Origin: an uncultured Sulfitobacter sp.
Lineage (GTDB): Bacteria; Pseudomonadota; Alphaproteobacteria; Rhodobacterales; Rhodobacteraceae
Assembly (NCBI GenBank): GCA_937923365.1
Contig: CALAIJ010000293.1
Coordinates: forward strand, 1 to 19,263
Direction of reading: 5' to 3'
Length of the DNA stretch: 19,263 bases
This document shows positions 8,096-14,649 of this stretch, piece by piece (position 1 is the stretch's first letter; each line of letters begins with the position of its first letter). A program made the position numbers and the translations under genes. A model generated the notes under the pieces. That model did no database searches, had not been told where the DNA came from, and saw only the letters and a list, made by a program, of their open reading frames with translations.

Positions 8096-8955
8096 CGCGC
8101 GTGGCTTGTATTGGTGAGGCAATGATCGAACTTTCGATGGCGGGCACAACAGCCGATGTCGGGGTTGCGGGCGATACCCTGAACACCGCGATCTATCTGC
8201 GCCGCGCAGCCCCTGACGTGCAGGTCGATTACGTGACCTGCCTTGGCGATGATCCTTTCTCGGACCGGATCAGGACCTTTGTTGCCAAAGAAGGCATCGG
8301 GACGGGAACCATCCGGCAGATTGAAGGCGCGTCGCCCGGGCTGTATGCGATCACGACCTCCCCCGAGGGCGAGCGGAGCTTTACCTACTGGCGCAGCACC
8401 GCTGCTGCGCGGCAGTTGTTTGCCGATCACGACTTTGACGTGCTGAACGGATATGACGCGGTCTACCTGAGCGGGATTTCCATGGCGATCCTGCCCCAGC
8501 ATGTCCGGCTGGCGCTGATTGGCTGGCTTCAGAATGCTGATCTCAAGGTTATCTATGACAGCAACTATCGCCCCCGCCTGTGGGAAAGCGCGCAAGTCGC
8601 CCAGGAGGTCACAAAGGCAATGTGGGCCTGTGCCGACATCGCCCTGCCATCGATTGATGATGAAATGCATCTGTTTGATGAAACTGCGGATGAAGTGACG
8701 GCGCGTTTCGCACAACATGCCGGTACCGGCGCATTGAAACGGGGCGAGACGGGTCCGCTATCCTTGGGCGCGCCTGTTACGCAATCCTATCCGGCCGCGT
8801 CAAATGTCGTGGATACCACAGCGGCTGGTGACAGTTTCAACGCGGGGTATCTGGCGGCGATCCTGACAGGCCAGTCCCAGACGGAAGCGCTGGCGCAAGG
8901 CCACGCCCTTGCCGCGCGCGTGGTGCAACACCGCGGTGCGATCATCCCGCGATAA
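8092..8955 (+). CDS. kdgK: 2-keto-3-deoxygluconate kinase (PfkB family)
   Basis: It phosphorylates KDG with ATP to KDPG, the step where the uronate branches join the Entner-Doudoroff route. The 287-residue product is of normal length. Landmarks are the N-terminal A-G-D-T-L-N motif (27-31), G-E-R-S-F-T-Y-W-R at 93-101 followed by an Ala-rich stretch typical of KDG kinases, Y-D-S-N-Y-R-P-R-L-W at 155-164, and the PfkB signature D-T-T-A-A-G-D-S-F at 241-249 with D247 as catalytic base. The tyrosine/tryptophan motif separates it from plain fructokinases. The start is ATG 8092, overlapping the EamA stop (ATGA); an in-frame ATG at 8074 is less likely because it lies within the coding end of EamA. 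It is the last gene of operon A and its 3' end overlaps the opposing reductase gene by 14 bases. KDPG aldolase is not in the window. Confidence 0.9.
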   Translation: MTRVACIGEAMIELSMAGTTADVGVAGDTLNTAIYLRRAAPDVQVDYVTCLGDDPFSDRIRTFVAKEGIGTGTIRQIEGASPGLYAITTSPEGERSFTYWRSTAAARQLFADHDFDVLNGYDAVYLSGISMAILPQHVRLALIGWLQNADLKVIYDSNYRPRLWESAQVAQEVTKAMWACADIALPSIDDEMHLFDETADEVTARFAQHAGTGALKRGETGPLSLGAPVTQSYPAASNVVDTTAAGDSFNAGYLAAILTGQSQTEALAQGHALAARVVQHRGAIIPR

Positions 8956-10135
8956 GCGGAGCAAGGTCGGCAGCCCCCACCAGATCAAGCAGTGCCCGCG
9001 TCGGGTTGTCAGAGCGGGCAGCCCTCGCGATATCTTCTGCTTTGGGGTCGTTAAGCTGGTGCCCCTGCCCCACTTGGCTGATGCAGAATGCAATCCACGC
9101 CCGAAGCCCTTCGGCAATCGCAGGCGCCTCCCCGTCGCGCAGGGTGGCGACAAACCGGTAAGGCACTTTCTGAGAGCCATCCATCGCGATCTGGTCCAGT
9201 CGGTGCTTAAGGTCAGGGTTCTCGAACCGCGCCAGCAACGCGTCCGCATAGGCGGGCACCTGATCCTGTACTGACAGGGGCAACGTGCGGCCCGCCTGCG
9301 CCATTGCCTGTGTCACCAAGGGGCGCAGCACGGGGTCCGCAACGGCCTGATGCACATATTCCAGTCCCCGCGCCAGACCCGCATACGCCATCAGGGAATG
9401 GGCTCCGTTCAACATCCGCAGCTTACGAAGTTCGTGCGGATCAACGTCGCTGACGAATTTGACATCGGGCCAGTCAGGGCGCGGCCCTGCGAAATTGTCC
9501 TCGATCACCCATTCGCGAAACGCCTCTGTGGGGACGGCCATGGGATCACCGCTGAGCGCACGGACGGCGTCAGTTGTCGCGGGCGTGATCCGGTCAACCA
9601 TCGCGTTGGGGAATGTCACCTTGGTGTTTATCGCCAATCCGGCGGCTTGCGCAAAATCCGTGACGGCTGCCTGCAACCGGTCTCCGTTCCCGACCATATT
9701 GTCACAGCTTAGCACCGTGGCAGGACGGGACCGCGCTGCAAGGTGATGGGCCAGAAACCCGATGAGCGTTTGTGGCCCCTGCCCTGCAAGATCCGCAGCA
9801 ATTGCCGGATCAGCAAGGTCCAACTGGCCTTGTGCGTCCAGATGGTAGCCTTTTTCCGTGACCGTGGCCGAGATGATGTCCGCCGCCTTCATCGCCGCAA
9901 GTACGGCTGCGGGATTGTCCGGGGCCACAAGGACATCATCCAGCACGTTGATGCGTTTTACCCCCTGCCCCTGAACGCACAGATCATAGGCAAAGCCCTG
10001 GGCGGCAAGACCGTCGCGGATCGTGGTAGAGCGCAGGCTGACGCCCACCACATCCCACCCGCCCGCATCGGCTGTGTAATCCAGCAAATGCGCACGGGCG
10101 AAATTGCCCAGACCGAAATGCAAGATGCGGCCCAT
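8942..10135 (-). CDS. Mannitol dehydrogenase family hexuronate reductase (UxuB/UxaB type)
   Basis: This polyol-specific long-chain dehydrogenase probably reduces D-fructuronate to D-mannonate with NADH, or tagaturonate to altronate. The 397 residues open with F-G-L-G-N-F-A-R-A-H (7-16), the family's nucleotide-binding motif. They continue with E-K-G-Y-H (94-98), C-D-N-M-V-G-N-G (144-151) and F-P-N-A-M-V-D-R-I-T-P (175-185). The catalytic K-x4-N-x2-H set is K238, N243 and H246. E. coli UxuB and UxaB are about 480-490 residues, so this is a short version with an abbreviated N-terminus. The ATG directly abuts the uxaC TAG stop, indicating cotranscription and coupling with the isomerase. As it is the only obvious hexuronate reductase here, it may serve both keto-uronates; sequence motifs alone do not separate UxuB from UxaB. 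Confidence 0.85.
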   Translation of the reverse strand: MGRILHFGLGNFARAHLLDYTADAGGWDVVGVSLRSTTIRDGLAAQGFAYDLCVQGQGVKRINVLDDVLVAPDNPAAVLAAMKAADIISATVTEKGYHLDAQGQLDLADPAIAADLAGQGPQTLIGFLAHHLAARSRPATVLSCDNMVGNGDRLQAAVTDFAQAAGLAINTKVTFPNAMVDRITPATTDAVRALSGDPMAVPTEAFREWVIEDNFAGPRPDWPDVKFVSDVDPHELRKLRMLNGAHSLMAYAGLARGLEYVHQAVADPVLRPLVTQAMAQAGRTLPLSVQDQVPAYADALLARFENPDLKHRLDQIAMDGSQKVPYRFVATLRDGEAPAIAEGLRAWIAFCISQVGQGHQLNDPKAEDIARAARSDNPTRALLDLVGAADLAPLIAG

Positions 10136-11491
10136 CTAGCGCGCCAACCCGTAGGCGTCACGTGCCAGATCAGTGGCAAGCAACTGCGCGATGCGTTCGG
10201 CGTCGTCCCGTCCGAAGTAACCCTTGTCGATTTGCCCTGACAGATGCATCGCCACGCACCGCCGCCACAGATCGTGCCGCGCAGGGATAGACAAAAACGC
10301 ACGAGTGTCATCGTTGAAACCGGCAAGGTTGTGATATCCCGCAGTCTCGACCACCTGATCGAAATAGCGTGCGATCCCCGCCGGACTGTCATGAAACCAC
10401 CACGGCGGCCCGATACGCAAACAGGGCCAGTGGCCTGCCATGGGCGCAAGTTCGCGGGCGTAGGTCGTCTCGTCCAGCGTGAACAGGATCAACTTGAACA
10501 CGGTAGAGTTTCCAACGCGCCTCAAAAGCGGCTCCAGCCCGCGCACCCAATCGGTTGCCACGGGAATGTCCGCGCCCATGTCCCGCCCGAACCTGTCCAT
10601 AATGAGTGCATTTGTGTTGCGCCGGCTGCCGCCGTGTATCTGCATGGTCAGCCCGTCCTCGACGGACATCTGCGCCATCTCGATCAACATATGGCCGTAG
10701 AAGGCCTGTGCGTTGCCGCCCCCTTTGCGGATCATCTGGTACTGTGCTTCCGGATCGGTGAGCCATTCGGTATGCACCTCTTCGATGGCGTGATCCGTGG
10801 CCGTCGCCCCCCTTGAGATGAAATACGCCCGACGCTGGCGCAGGGCCTGAAGATAGCCCCCGTACGTGGACAGATCGCAACCGGTATCAGTCTCTAACTG
10901 GGCGATGTTAGACCCGAATGCCGGATCGCCGGGATCAAGTACGCCATCAGGCCGGAAGGTCGGCAGCACCCGCCCCTGCCAGTCGCAATCCCGAATAGCG
11001 ACATGCGCGCCAAGATCGTCAAGCGCGCCGTCCGTGGTGGCCAACACCTCGATGTTGAACCGGTCAAACAGCGCACGCGGACGGTGGTCTGCCCGTGCGA
11101 GCCGTTCGGCGATCTGGTCAAAGACCGCATCAGCGGTATCCGGCGAAAGCGCGGTGCCGATCCCCAAGGTCTGGTATAGAACGTGTTCGATCCAGACCCG
11201 CGAAGGTGTCCCCAGGAACAGATGCCAATGATCCGCGAACAGCCGAAAGACAGCACGCGGATCAGCCCCCTGCCCTTCAGGCCCAACGCCAAGATCGGCC
11301 ATGTTGACGCCCTGCGAATAGAGCATACGGAAAACGTAGTGGTCCGGTATCACCAGCAATGCGGCAGGGTCGGAGAATGCCGCATCCCCGGCAAACCACG
11401 ACGGATCGCAATGCCCGTGAGGTGAGACAATCGGCAGGTCTTTGATGTGGTCATAAAGCGCCGCAGCGGTACCTGTAAGCTGGCCTGTCAT
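10136..11491 (-). CDS. uxaC: Glucuronate isomerase
   Basis: It isomerises D-glucuronate to D-fructuronate and D-galacturonate to D-tagaturonate in the cytoplasm, the entry step of hexuronate catabolism. The 451 residues (family about 470) carry the amidohydrolase-type metal motif with H25 and H27 in S-P-H-G-H-C-D-P. UxaC-specific stretches follow: P-D-H-Y-V-F-R-M-L near 49-57, G-P-P-W-W-F-H-D-S and, near the C-terminus, N-D-D-T-R-A-F-L-S followed by A-R-H-D-L-W-R-R. The ATG is preceded on its strand by AGAAAGG (11500-11506), a good ribosome site. It is the first gene of a two-gene minus-strand unit with the reductase, and is divergent from the three-dehydrogenase/uxuA unit across about 100 bases. 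Neighbours with reductase, UxaA, UxuA and KDG kinase make the assignment firm. Confidence 0.93.
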   Translation of the reverse strand: MTGQLTGTAAALYDHIKDLPIVSPHGHCDPSWFAGDAAFSDPAALLVIPDHYVFRMLYSQGVNMADLGVGPEGQGADPRAVFRLFADHWHLFLGTPSRVWIEHVLYQTLGIGTALSPDTADAVFDQIAERLARADHRPRALFDRFNIEVLATTDGALDDLGAHVAIRDCDWQGRVLPTFRPDGVLDPGDPAFGSNIAQLETDTGCDLSTYGGYLQALRQRRAYFISRGATATDHAIEEVHTEWLTDPEAQYQMIRKGGGNAQAFYGHMLIEMAQMSVEDGLTMQIHGGSRRNTNALIMDRFGRDMGADIPVATDWVRGLEPLLRRVGNSTVFKLILFTLDETTYARELAPMAGHWPCLRIGPPWWFHDSPAGIARYFDQVVETAGYHNLAGFNDDTRAFLSIPARHDLWRRCVAMHLSGQIDKGYFGRDDAERIAQLLATDLARDAYGLAR

Positions 11492-11529
11492 GATCTGCGC
11501 CTTTCTGCGGAACAGCGGGTGATGTGGCG

Positions 11530-11559
11530 AGTATTGCAGCTTGCATCTTGGGTGTGCAA
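11530..11559 (-). promoter_or_regulatory. Candidate uxaC promoter with overlapping TTGCA inverted repeat
   Basis: On the minus strand TTGCAC (11554-11559) and AATACT (11530-11535) are separated by 18 bases, a modest sigma-70-like pair. An inverted repeat TTGCA (11541-11545) with TGCAA (11555-11559) overlaps it, and a further direct TTGCA copy lies at 11534-11538. A repressor bound here could control both divergent units. The promoter boxes are weak matches, and no regulator gene is in the window to name the binding protein. Confidence 0.3.
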
Positions 11560-11582
11560 CGCCTCAAACTGGTCGGGTGTTC

Positions 11583-11588
11583 GAGGGG
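11583..11588 (+). promoter_or_regulatory. Ribosome binding site deciding an ATG start
   Basis: GAGGGG lies six bases before ATG 11595, whereas the in-frame ATG at 11589 directly abuts it and is too close. The start is therefore set at 11595, not at 11589 or 11541. Confidence 0.55.
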
Positions 11589-11594
11589 ATGAAG

Positions 11595-12617
11595 ATGAAC
11601 ATCGCACTAATCGGTTTGGGGATGGTTGCAGGCACGCATGTGGCCGCCATTCGGGCAGCGCATCCGTCCTTGCATCTGTCCGGCGTGCTGGGTCGTGATG
11701 CCACGCGTGCGCGCACATTTGCCAAAGAGCACAATACCCGCGCCTATACATCCCTTGATGCCCTCGCCAAGGACAAGACGGTTGATTTTGTCATTCTGGC
11801 CACGCCACCTGATGCCCGCACAGAGATTGCAGCGCATCTGATCGCCGCGGGAAAACCCGTGTTGATGGAAAAACCGGTCGAGCGGACGCTCGCTTCAGCG
11901 ACGACCCTTGTGGAGGCGTTCGAGGCCGCTGATCTGCCACTGGGGATCGTGTTCCAACATCGCGCCCGTGACGCCTCGACTGCTTTGAAAGACGCGATTG
12001 AGGCAGGCACGTTAGGCGACATCGCCACCGTCGACATCCGCGTGCCATGGTGGCGCGATCAAAGCTATTACGATGCGCCAGGTCGTGGCACCTACGCCCG
12101 CGATGGCGGCGGGGTGATGATCTCTCAGGCGATCCATACGCTGGACCTGGCGATGTGGCTTTTGGGGCCGATTGCCTCGGTGCAGGCCATGATGCGGCGC
12201 ACCCCCCTGCACCAGCTGGAAGCGGAGGATTGGGCAGGCGCGATGTTCACAATGCAAAGCGGCGCGATCGGATCCCTGACCGCCACAACGGCGGCCTACC
12301 CCGGCGGCGCAGAGACGATCACCATCCAAGGCACCAAAGCGGCGGCGCATCTGGAATCGGGCGTGCTGACGCTGACTGACATGGCAGGCGGCACGCAGAC
12401 ATTCGGCGCCAAAGGCGGCACTGGTGGCGGCGCAGATCCAATGGCGTTCACCCACGCGTGGCACCAGTCCGTGATCGAGGACTTCGCCACAGCCCTCGAG
12501 GAAAACCGCCCGCCCATGACCACTGGCCGCAGCGCCTTGTTGGTTCACGCTGTGATCGACGCCATGACCCGCGCCAGCGAAACCGGCATGCAAACGGAGG
12601 TGCCCGGATGTCTTTGA
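11595..12617 (+). CDS. Gfo/Idh/MocA family NAD(P)-dependent oxidoreductase (copy 2)
   Basis: This first gene of the plus-strand divergent unit encodes a 340-residue soluble dehydrogenase. The Rossmann motif G-L-G-M-V-A-G is at 7-13 and M-E-K-P with the catalytic Lys is at 91-94. The C-terminal domain carries P-W-W-R at 151-154, a Tyr pair (Y158, Y159) and D-G-G-G-V-M-I-S-Q-A-I-H at 170-181. H181 is the expected catalytic His, with S177 where many relatives have Asp or Asn. This W-R/YY/DGGG pattern occurs in members acting on hexoses, nucleotide sugars and uronates. It overlaps the following dehydrogenase gene by ten bases. Being led by the same divergent region as uxaC suggests a substrate related to uronates, perhaps an epimer or derivative. 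The reaction cannot be read from the sequence. Confidence 0.88.
   Translation: MNIALIGLGMVAGTHVAAIRAAHPSLHLSGVLGRDATRARTFAKEHNTRAYTSLDALAKDKTVDFVILATPPDARTEIAAHLIAAGKPVLMEKPVERTLASATTLVEAFEAADLPLGIVFQHRARDASTALKDAIEAGTLGDIATVDIRVPWWRDQSYYDAPGRGTYARDGGGVMISQAIHTLDLAMWLLGPIASVQAMMRRTPLHQLEAEDWAGAMFTMQSGAIGSLTATTAAYPGGAETITIQGTKAAAHLESGVLTLTDMAGGTQTFGAKGGTGGGADPMAFTHAWHQSVIEDFATALEENRPPMTTGRSALLVHAVIDAMTRASETGMQTEVPGCL
12596..12600 (+). promoter_or_regulatory. Ribosome binding site deciding an ATG start
   Basis: GGAGG, a near-perfect Shine-Dalgarno, is seven bases before ATG 12608. It sets the start there, despite an open in-frame extension back to 12458 that reads like out-of-frame translation of the previous gene. 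Confidence 0.65.
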
Positions 12618-13600
12618 CCTGCGTTGCCCTTGGGCTGGACCATCGGCACATCTACGGCATGACCCAGAATATGGAACGCGCCGGTGTGCCGTGCCTTGGC
12701 TACTGGACCGAAGGCACGCCCGAAACCCTGGCCGGTTTTCAAAAACGGTTTCCGGATATGCGCCGCTTTGACAGCCTTGATGCAGCACTTGATGCGGGTG
12801 CCGACCTTGCGTTGATCTCTGCCATTCCTGCGGACCGCGCCGCACTTGCGATCAGCGCGATGCAACACGGCATGGATGTGATGACGGACAAACCGGGGTG
12901 CACAACGCCGGACCAACTGGCGCAGATCAAAGAATGTGTCGCGCAAACCGGGCGCATCTGGTCGGTCAACTTTTCCGAACGGTTCGAGACGCCCGTCAGC
13001 ACGCTGGCCTCTGAGATGGTCGCGCAAGGGGCGATTGGCAAAGTGGTGCAAACGGTAGGTCTGGGCCCGCACCGTCTGAACCGGGCCACACGCCCCGACT
13101 GGTTCTTTCAGCGCGATCGTTTTGGCGGCATCCTGACAGACATCGGATCGCACCAGATTGATCAGTTCCTGCACTATACCGGCTCTGACAGGGGCCAGAT
13201 CACACGCGCTTTTACCGCCAGCTATGCCAATCCGGATATCGACGATTTCGGAGAGATAAACCTGCAAAGCGCACATGCCACCGGATACATCCGCGTGGAC
13301 TGGTTTACCCCCGATGCGCTACCTACATGGGGTGACGGACGCCTGACGATCCTTGGCACCGAAGGCTATCTGGAACTGCGCAAATACGTTGATGTGGGCG
13401 GGTCGGATGGCACTGATCACCTGATTTATGTGAACGGTACACGGTGCGAAAGGATTGATGCCTCCGGCGCGGGCCTGCCCTATTTCACGCGGCTGGCGGC
13501 AGACATCGCAGACCGGACAGAAACAGCCATGACACAGGCGCATTGCTTTACGGTGATGGAGCTGGCCTTGCGCGCGCAGCTTTTGGCGGACGGGACATGA
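12608..13600 (+). CDS. Gfo/Idh/MocA family oxidoreductase with atypical nucleotide-binding loop (copy 3)
   Basis: A 330-residue soluble protein in the same fold family, but divergent. The glycine-rich loop expected after the first strand is replaced by A-L-G-L-D-H-R-H-I-Y-G (7-17), and E-K-P reads D-K-P (94-96), keeping the Lys. The catalytic region is canonical: F-G-G-I-L-T-D-I-G-S-H at 172-182 with D178 and H182. It therefore probably remains a redox enzyme or uses a tightly bound or unusual cofactor arrangement. I do not know a characterised member with this D-H-R-H loop. It is tightly coupled on both sides (ten-base overlap upstream, ATGA overlap downstream), so the three dehydrogenases are likely made together and may act in sequence. 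Function within sugar-acid metabolism is inferred from context only. Confidence 0.86.
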   Translation: MSLTCVALGLDHRHIYGMTQNMERAGVPCLGYWTEGTPETLAGFQKRFPDMRRFDSLDAALDAGADLALISAIPADRAALAISAMQHGMDVMTDKPGCTTPDQLAQIKECVAQTGRIWSVNFSERFETPVSTLASEMVAQGAIGKVVQTVGLGPHRLNRATRPDWFFQRDRFGGILTDIGSHQIDQFLHYTGSDRGQITRAFTASYANPDIDDFGEINLQSAHATGYIRVDWFTPDALPTWGDGRLTILGTEGYLELRKYVDVGGSDGTDHLIYVNGTRCERIDASGAGLPYFTRLAADIADRTETAMTQAHCFTVMELALRAQLLADGT

Positions 13601-14649
13601 TAAACGTCGCGATCCTTGGTGCCGGCATTGGCGCGCAGCATCTGACAGCCCTGCGGGCGTTGCCAGAGACGTTCCATGTAAGCACTGTCGTTGATCAGGA
13701 CGCGGCGCGCATTGATGCCATTCGAGATGGCCACGGGTTTGCCGCCAGCACCGATATCGGCCAAGCGTTAAATGATCCAAAGATTGATCTGATCGACATT
13801 TGCCTGCCCCCACATTTGCATGTGCCCGTCACATTGCAAGCGCTGGCGGCTGGGAAACATGTGGTGTGCGAGAAACCTCTGGCGACGTCCATGGCCGATG
13901 TGGACCGCATTCGCGATGCTGCATTGGCTTCAGGCAAACACGTCTTTCCGGTGTTTCAATATCGCTGGGGCTTCGCCTTGGCGCAGCTGCGTCATCTGAT
14001 GGCAACAGGCCTTGCCGGAGCGGTCAATTCCGCCGTGTTAGAGACGCATTGGTCCCGTGGTGCCGACTATTATGCGGTCCCGTGGCGCGGCACTTGGGAA
14101 GGCGAACGCGGGGGTGCGGTTCTGGGCCATGCAATCCACAACCACGACCTGCTGACGCACATCGCCGGTGACATCAAAGCCGTGTCAGCCATGACCACCA
14201 CCCGCATCAATCCGATCGAAACTGAGGACACCGCCGCAATCATTTTCGAGATGACCTCGGGCGCGCTCTGCTCCAGCAGCATCACGCTGGGGGCTGCGGA
14301 CAACGACACCCGTCTGCGCATTGTCTTTGATCATCTGACCGCCACTTCAGGATCAGAACCCTATGCCCCCGGTGCCGTTCCCTGGACATTCGCGGCCCGC
14401 GACCCGTCGCGGCAACATGACATCGATGCGGCTGTCGCAAACGCCCCCGCAGAGCCTGCCGGTTTTGAAGGGTTCTTTACCGAATTGGCCAAAGCGCTGA
14501 CGGGTGCGCCGAACGCCGCCGTGACCCTACAAGAGGGCGCCGCGTCCGTCGCCCTTGTGACTGCAATCTATCATGCCGCCCGCAGCGGCGCGCGCGTGAC
14601 CTTACCTATAACGCCCGATCACCCGCTCTATGAAGGATGGCTACCATGA
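13597..14649 (+). CDS. Gfo/Idh/MocA family NAD(P)-dependent oxidoreductase (copy 4)
   Basis: A 350-residue soluble dehydrogenase. The Rossmann motif G-A-G-I-G-A is at 8-13, and V-V-C-E-K-P-L with the catalytic Lys is at 89-95. The C-terminal region has H-W-S-R-G at 151-155, Y-Y at 158-159, W-R-G-T-W at 163-167, and R-G-G-A-V-L-G-H-A-I-H at 171-181 with H181 catalytic. At 177 a Gly stands where many relatives carry Asp or Asn, followed by His178. It shares the W-R-G-T arrangement with copy 2 and differs from copies 1 and 3, so the four are not recent duplicates. It starts at ATG 13597, overlapping the previous TGA; the in-frame extension to 13543 is dismissed. Its stop overlaps the uxuA start, placing its product next to mannonate dehydratase. 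Substrate unknown. Confidence 0.88.
   Translation: MINVAILGAGIGAQHLTALRALPETFHVSTVVDQDAARIDAIRDGHGFAASTDIGQALNDPKIDLIDICLPPHLHVPVTLQALAAGKHVVCEKPLATSMADVDRIRDAALASGKHVFPVFQYRWGFALAQLRHLMATGLAGAVNSAVLETHWSRGADYYAVPWRGTWEGERGGAVLGHAIHNHDLLTHIAGDIKAVSAMTTTRINPIETEDTAAIIFEMTSGALCSSSITLGAADNDTRLRIVFDHLTATSGSEPYAPGAVPWTFAARDPSRQHDIDAAVANAPAEPAGFEGFFTELAKALTGAPNAAVTLQEGAASVALVTAIYHAARSGARVTLPITPDHPLYEGWLP
14632..14637 (+). promoter_or_regulatory. Ribosome binding site deciding the uxuA start
   Basis: GAAGGA lies eight bases before ATG 14646, where UxuA begins M-K-Q-C-W-R-W like its relatives. The in-frame ATG at 14637 overlaps this site and adds only three residues. Confidence 0.55.

Noticed and set aside
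12012..12845. Minus-strand open frame of 277 codons
   Set aside because: It is antisense to two Gfo/Idh/MocA genes, with a low-complexity Arg/Gly/His composition and no recognisable motif.
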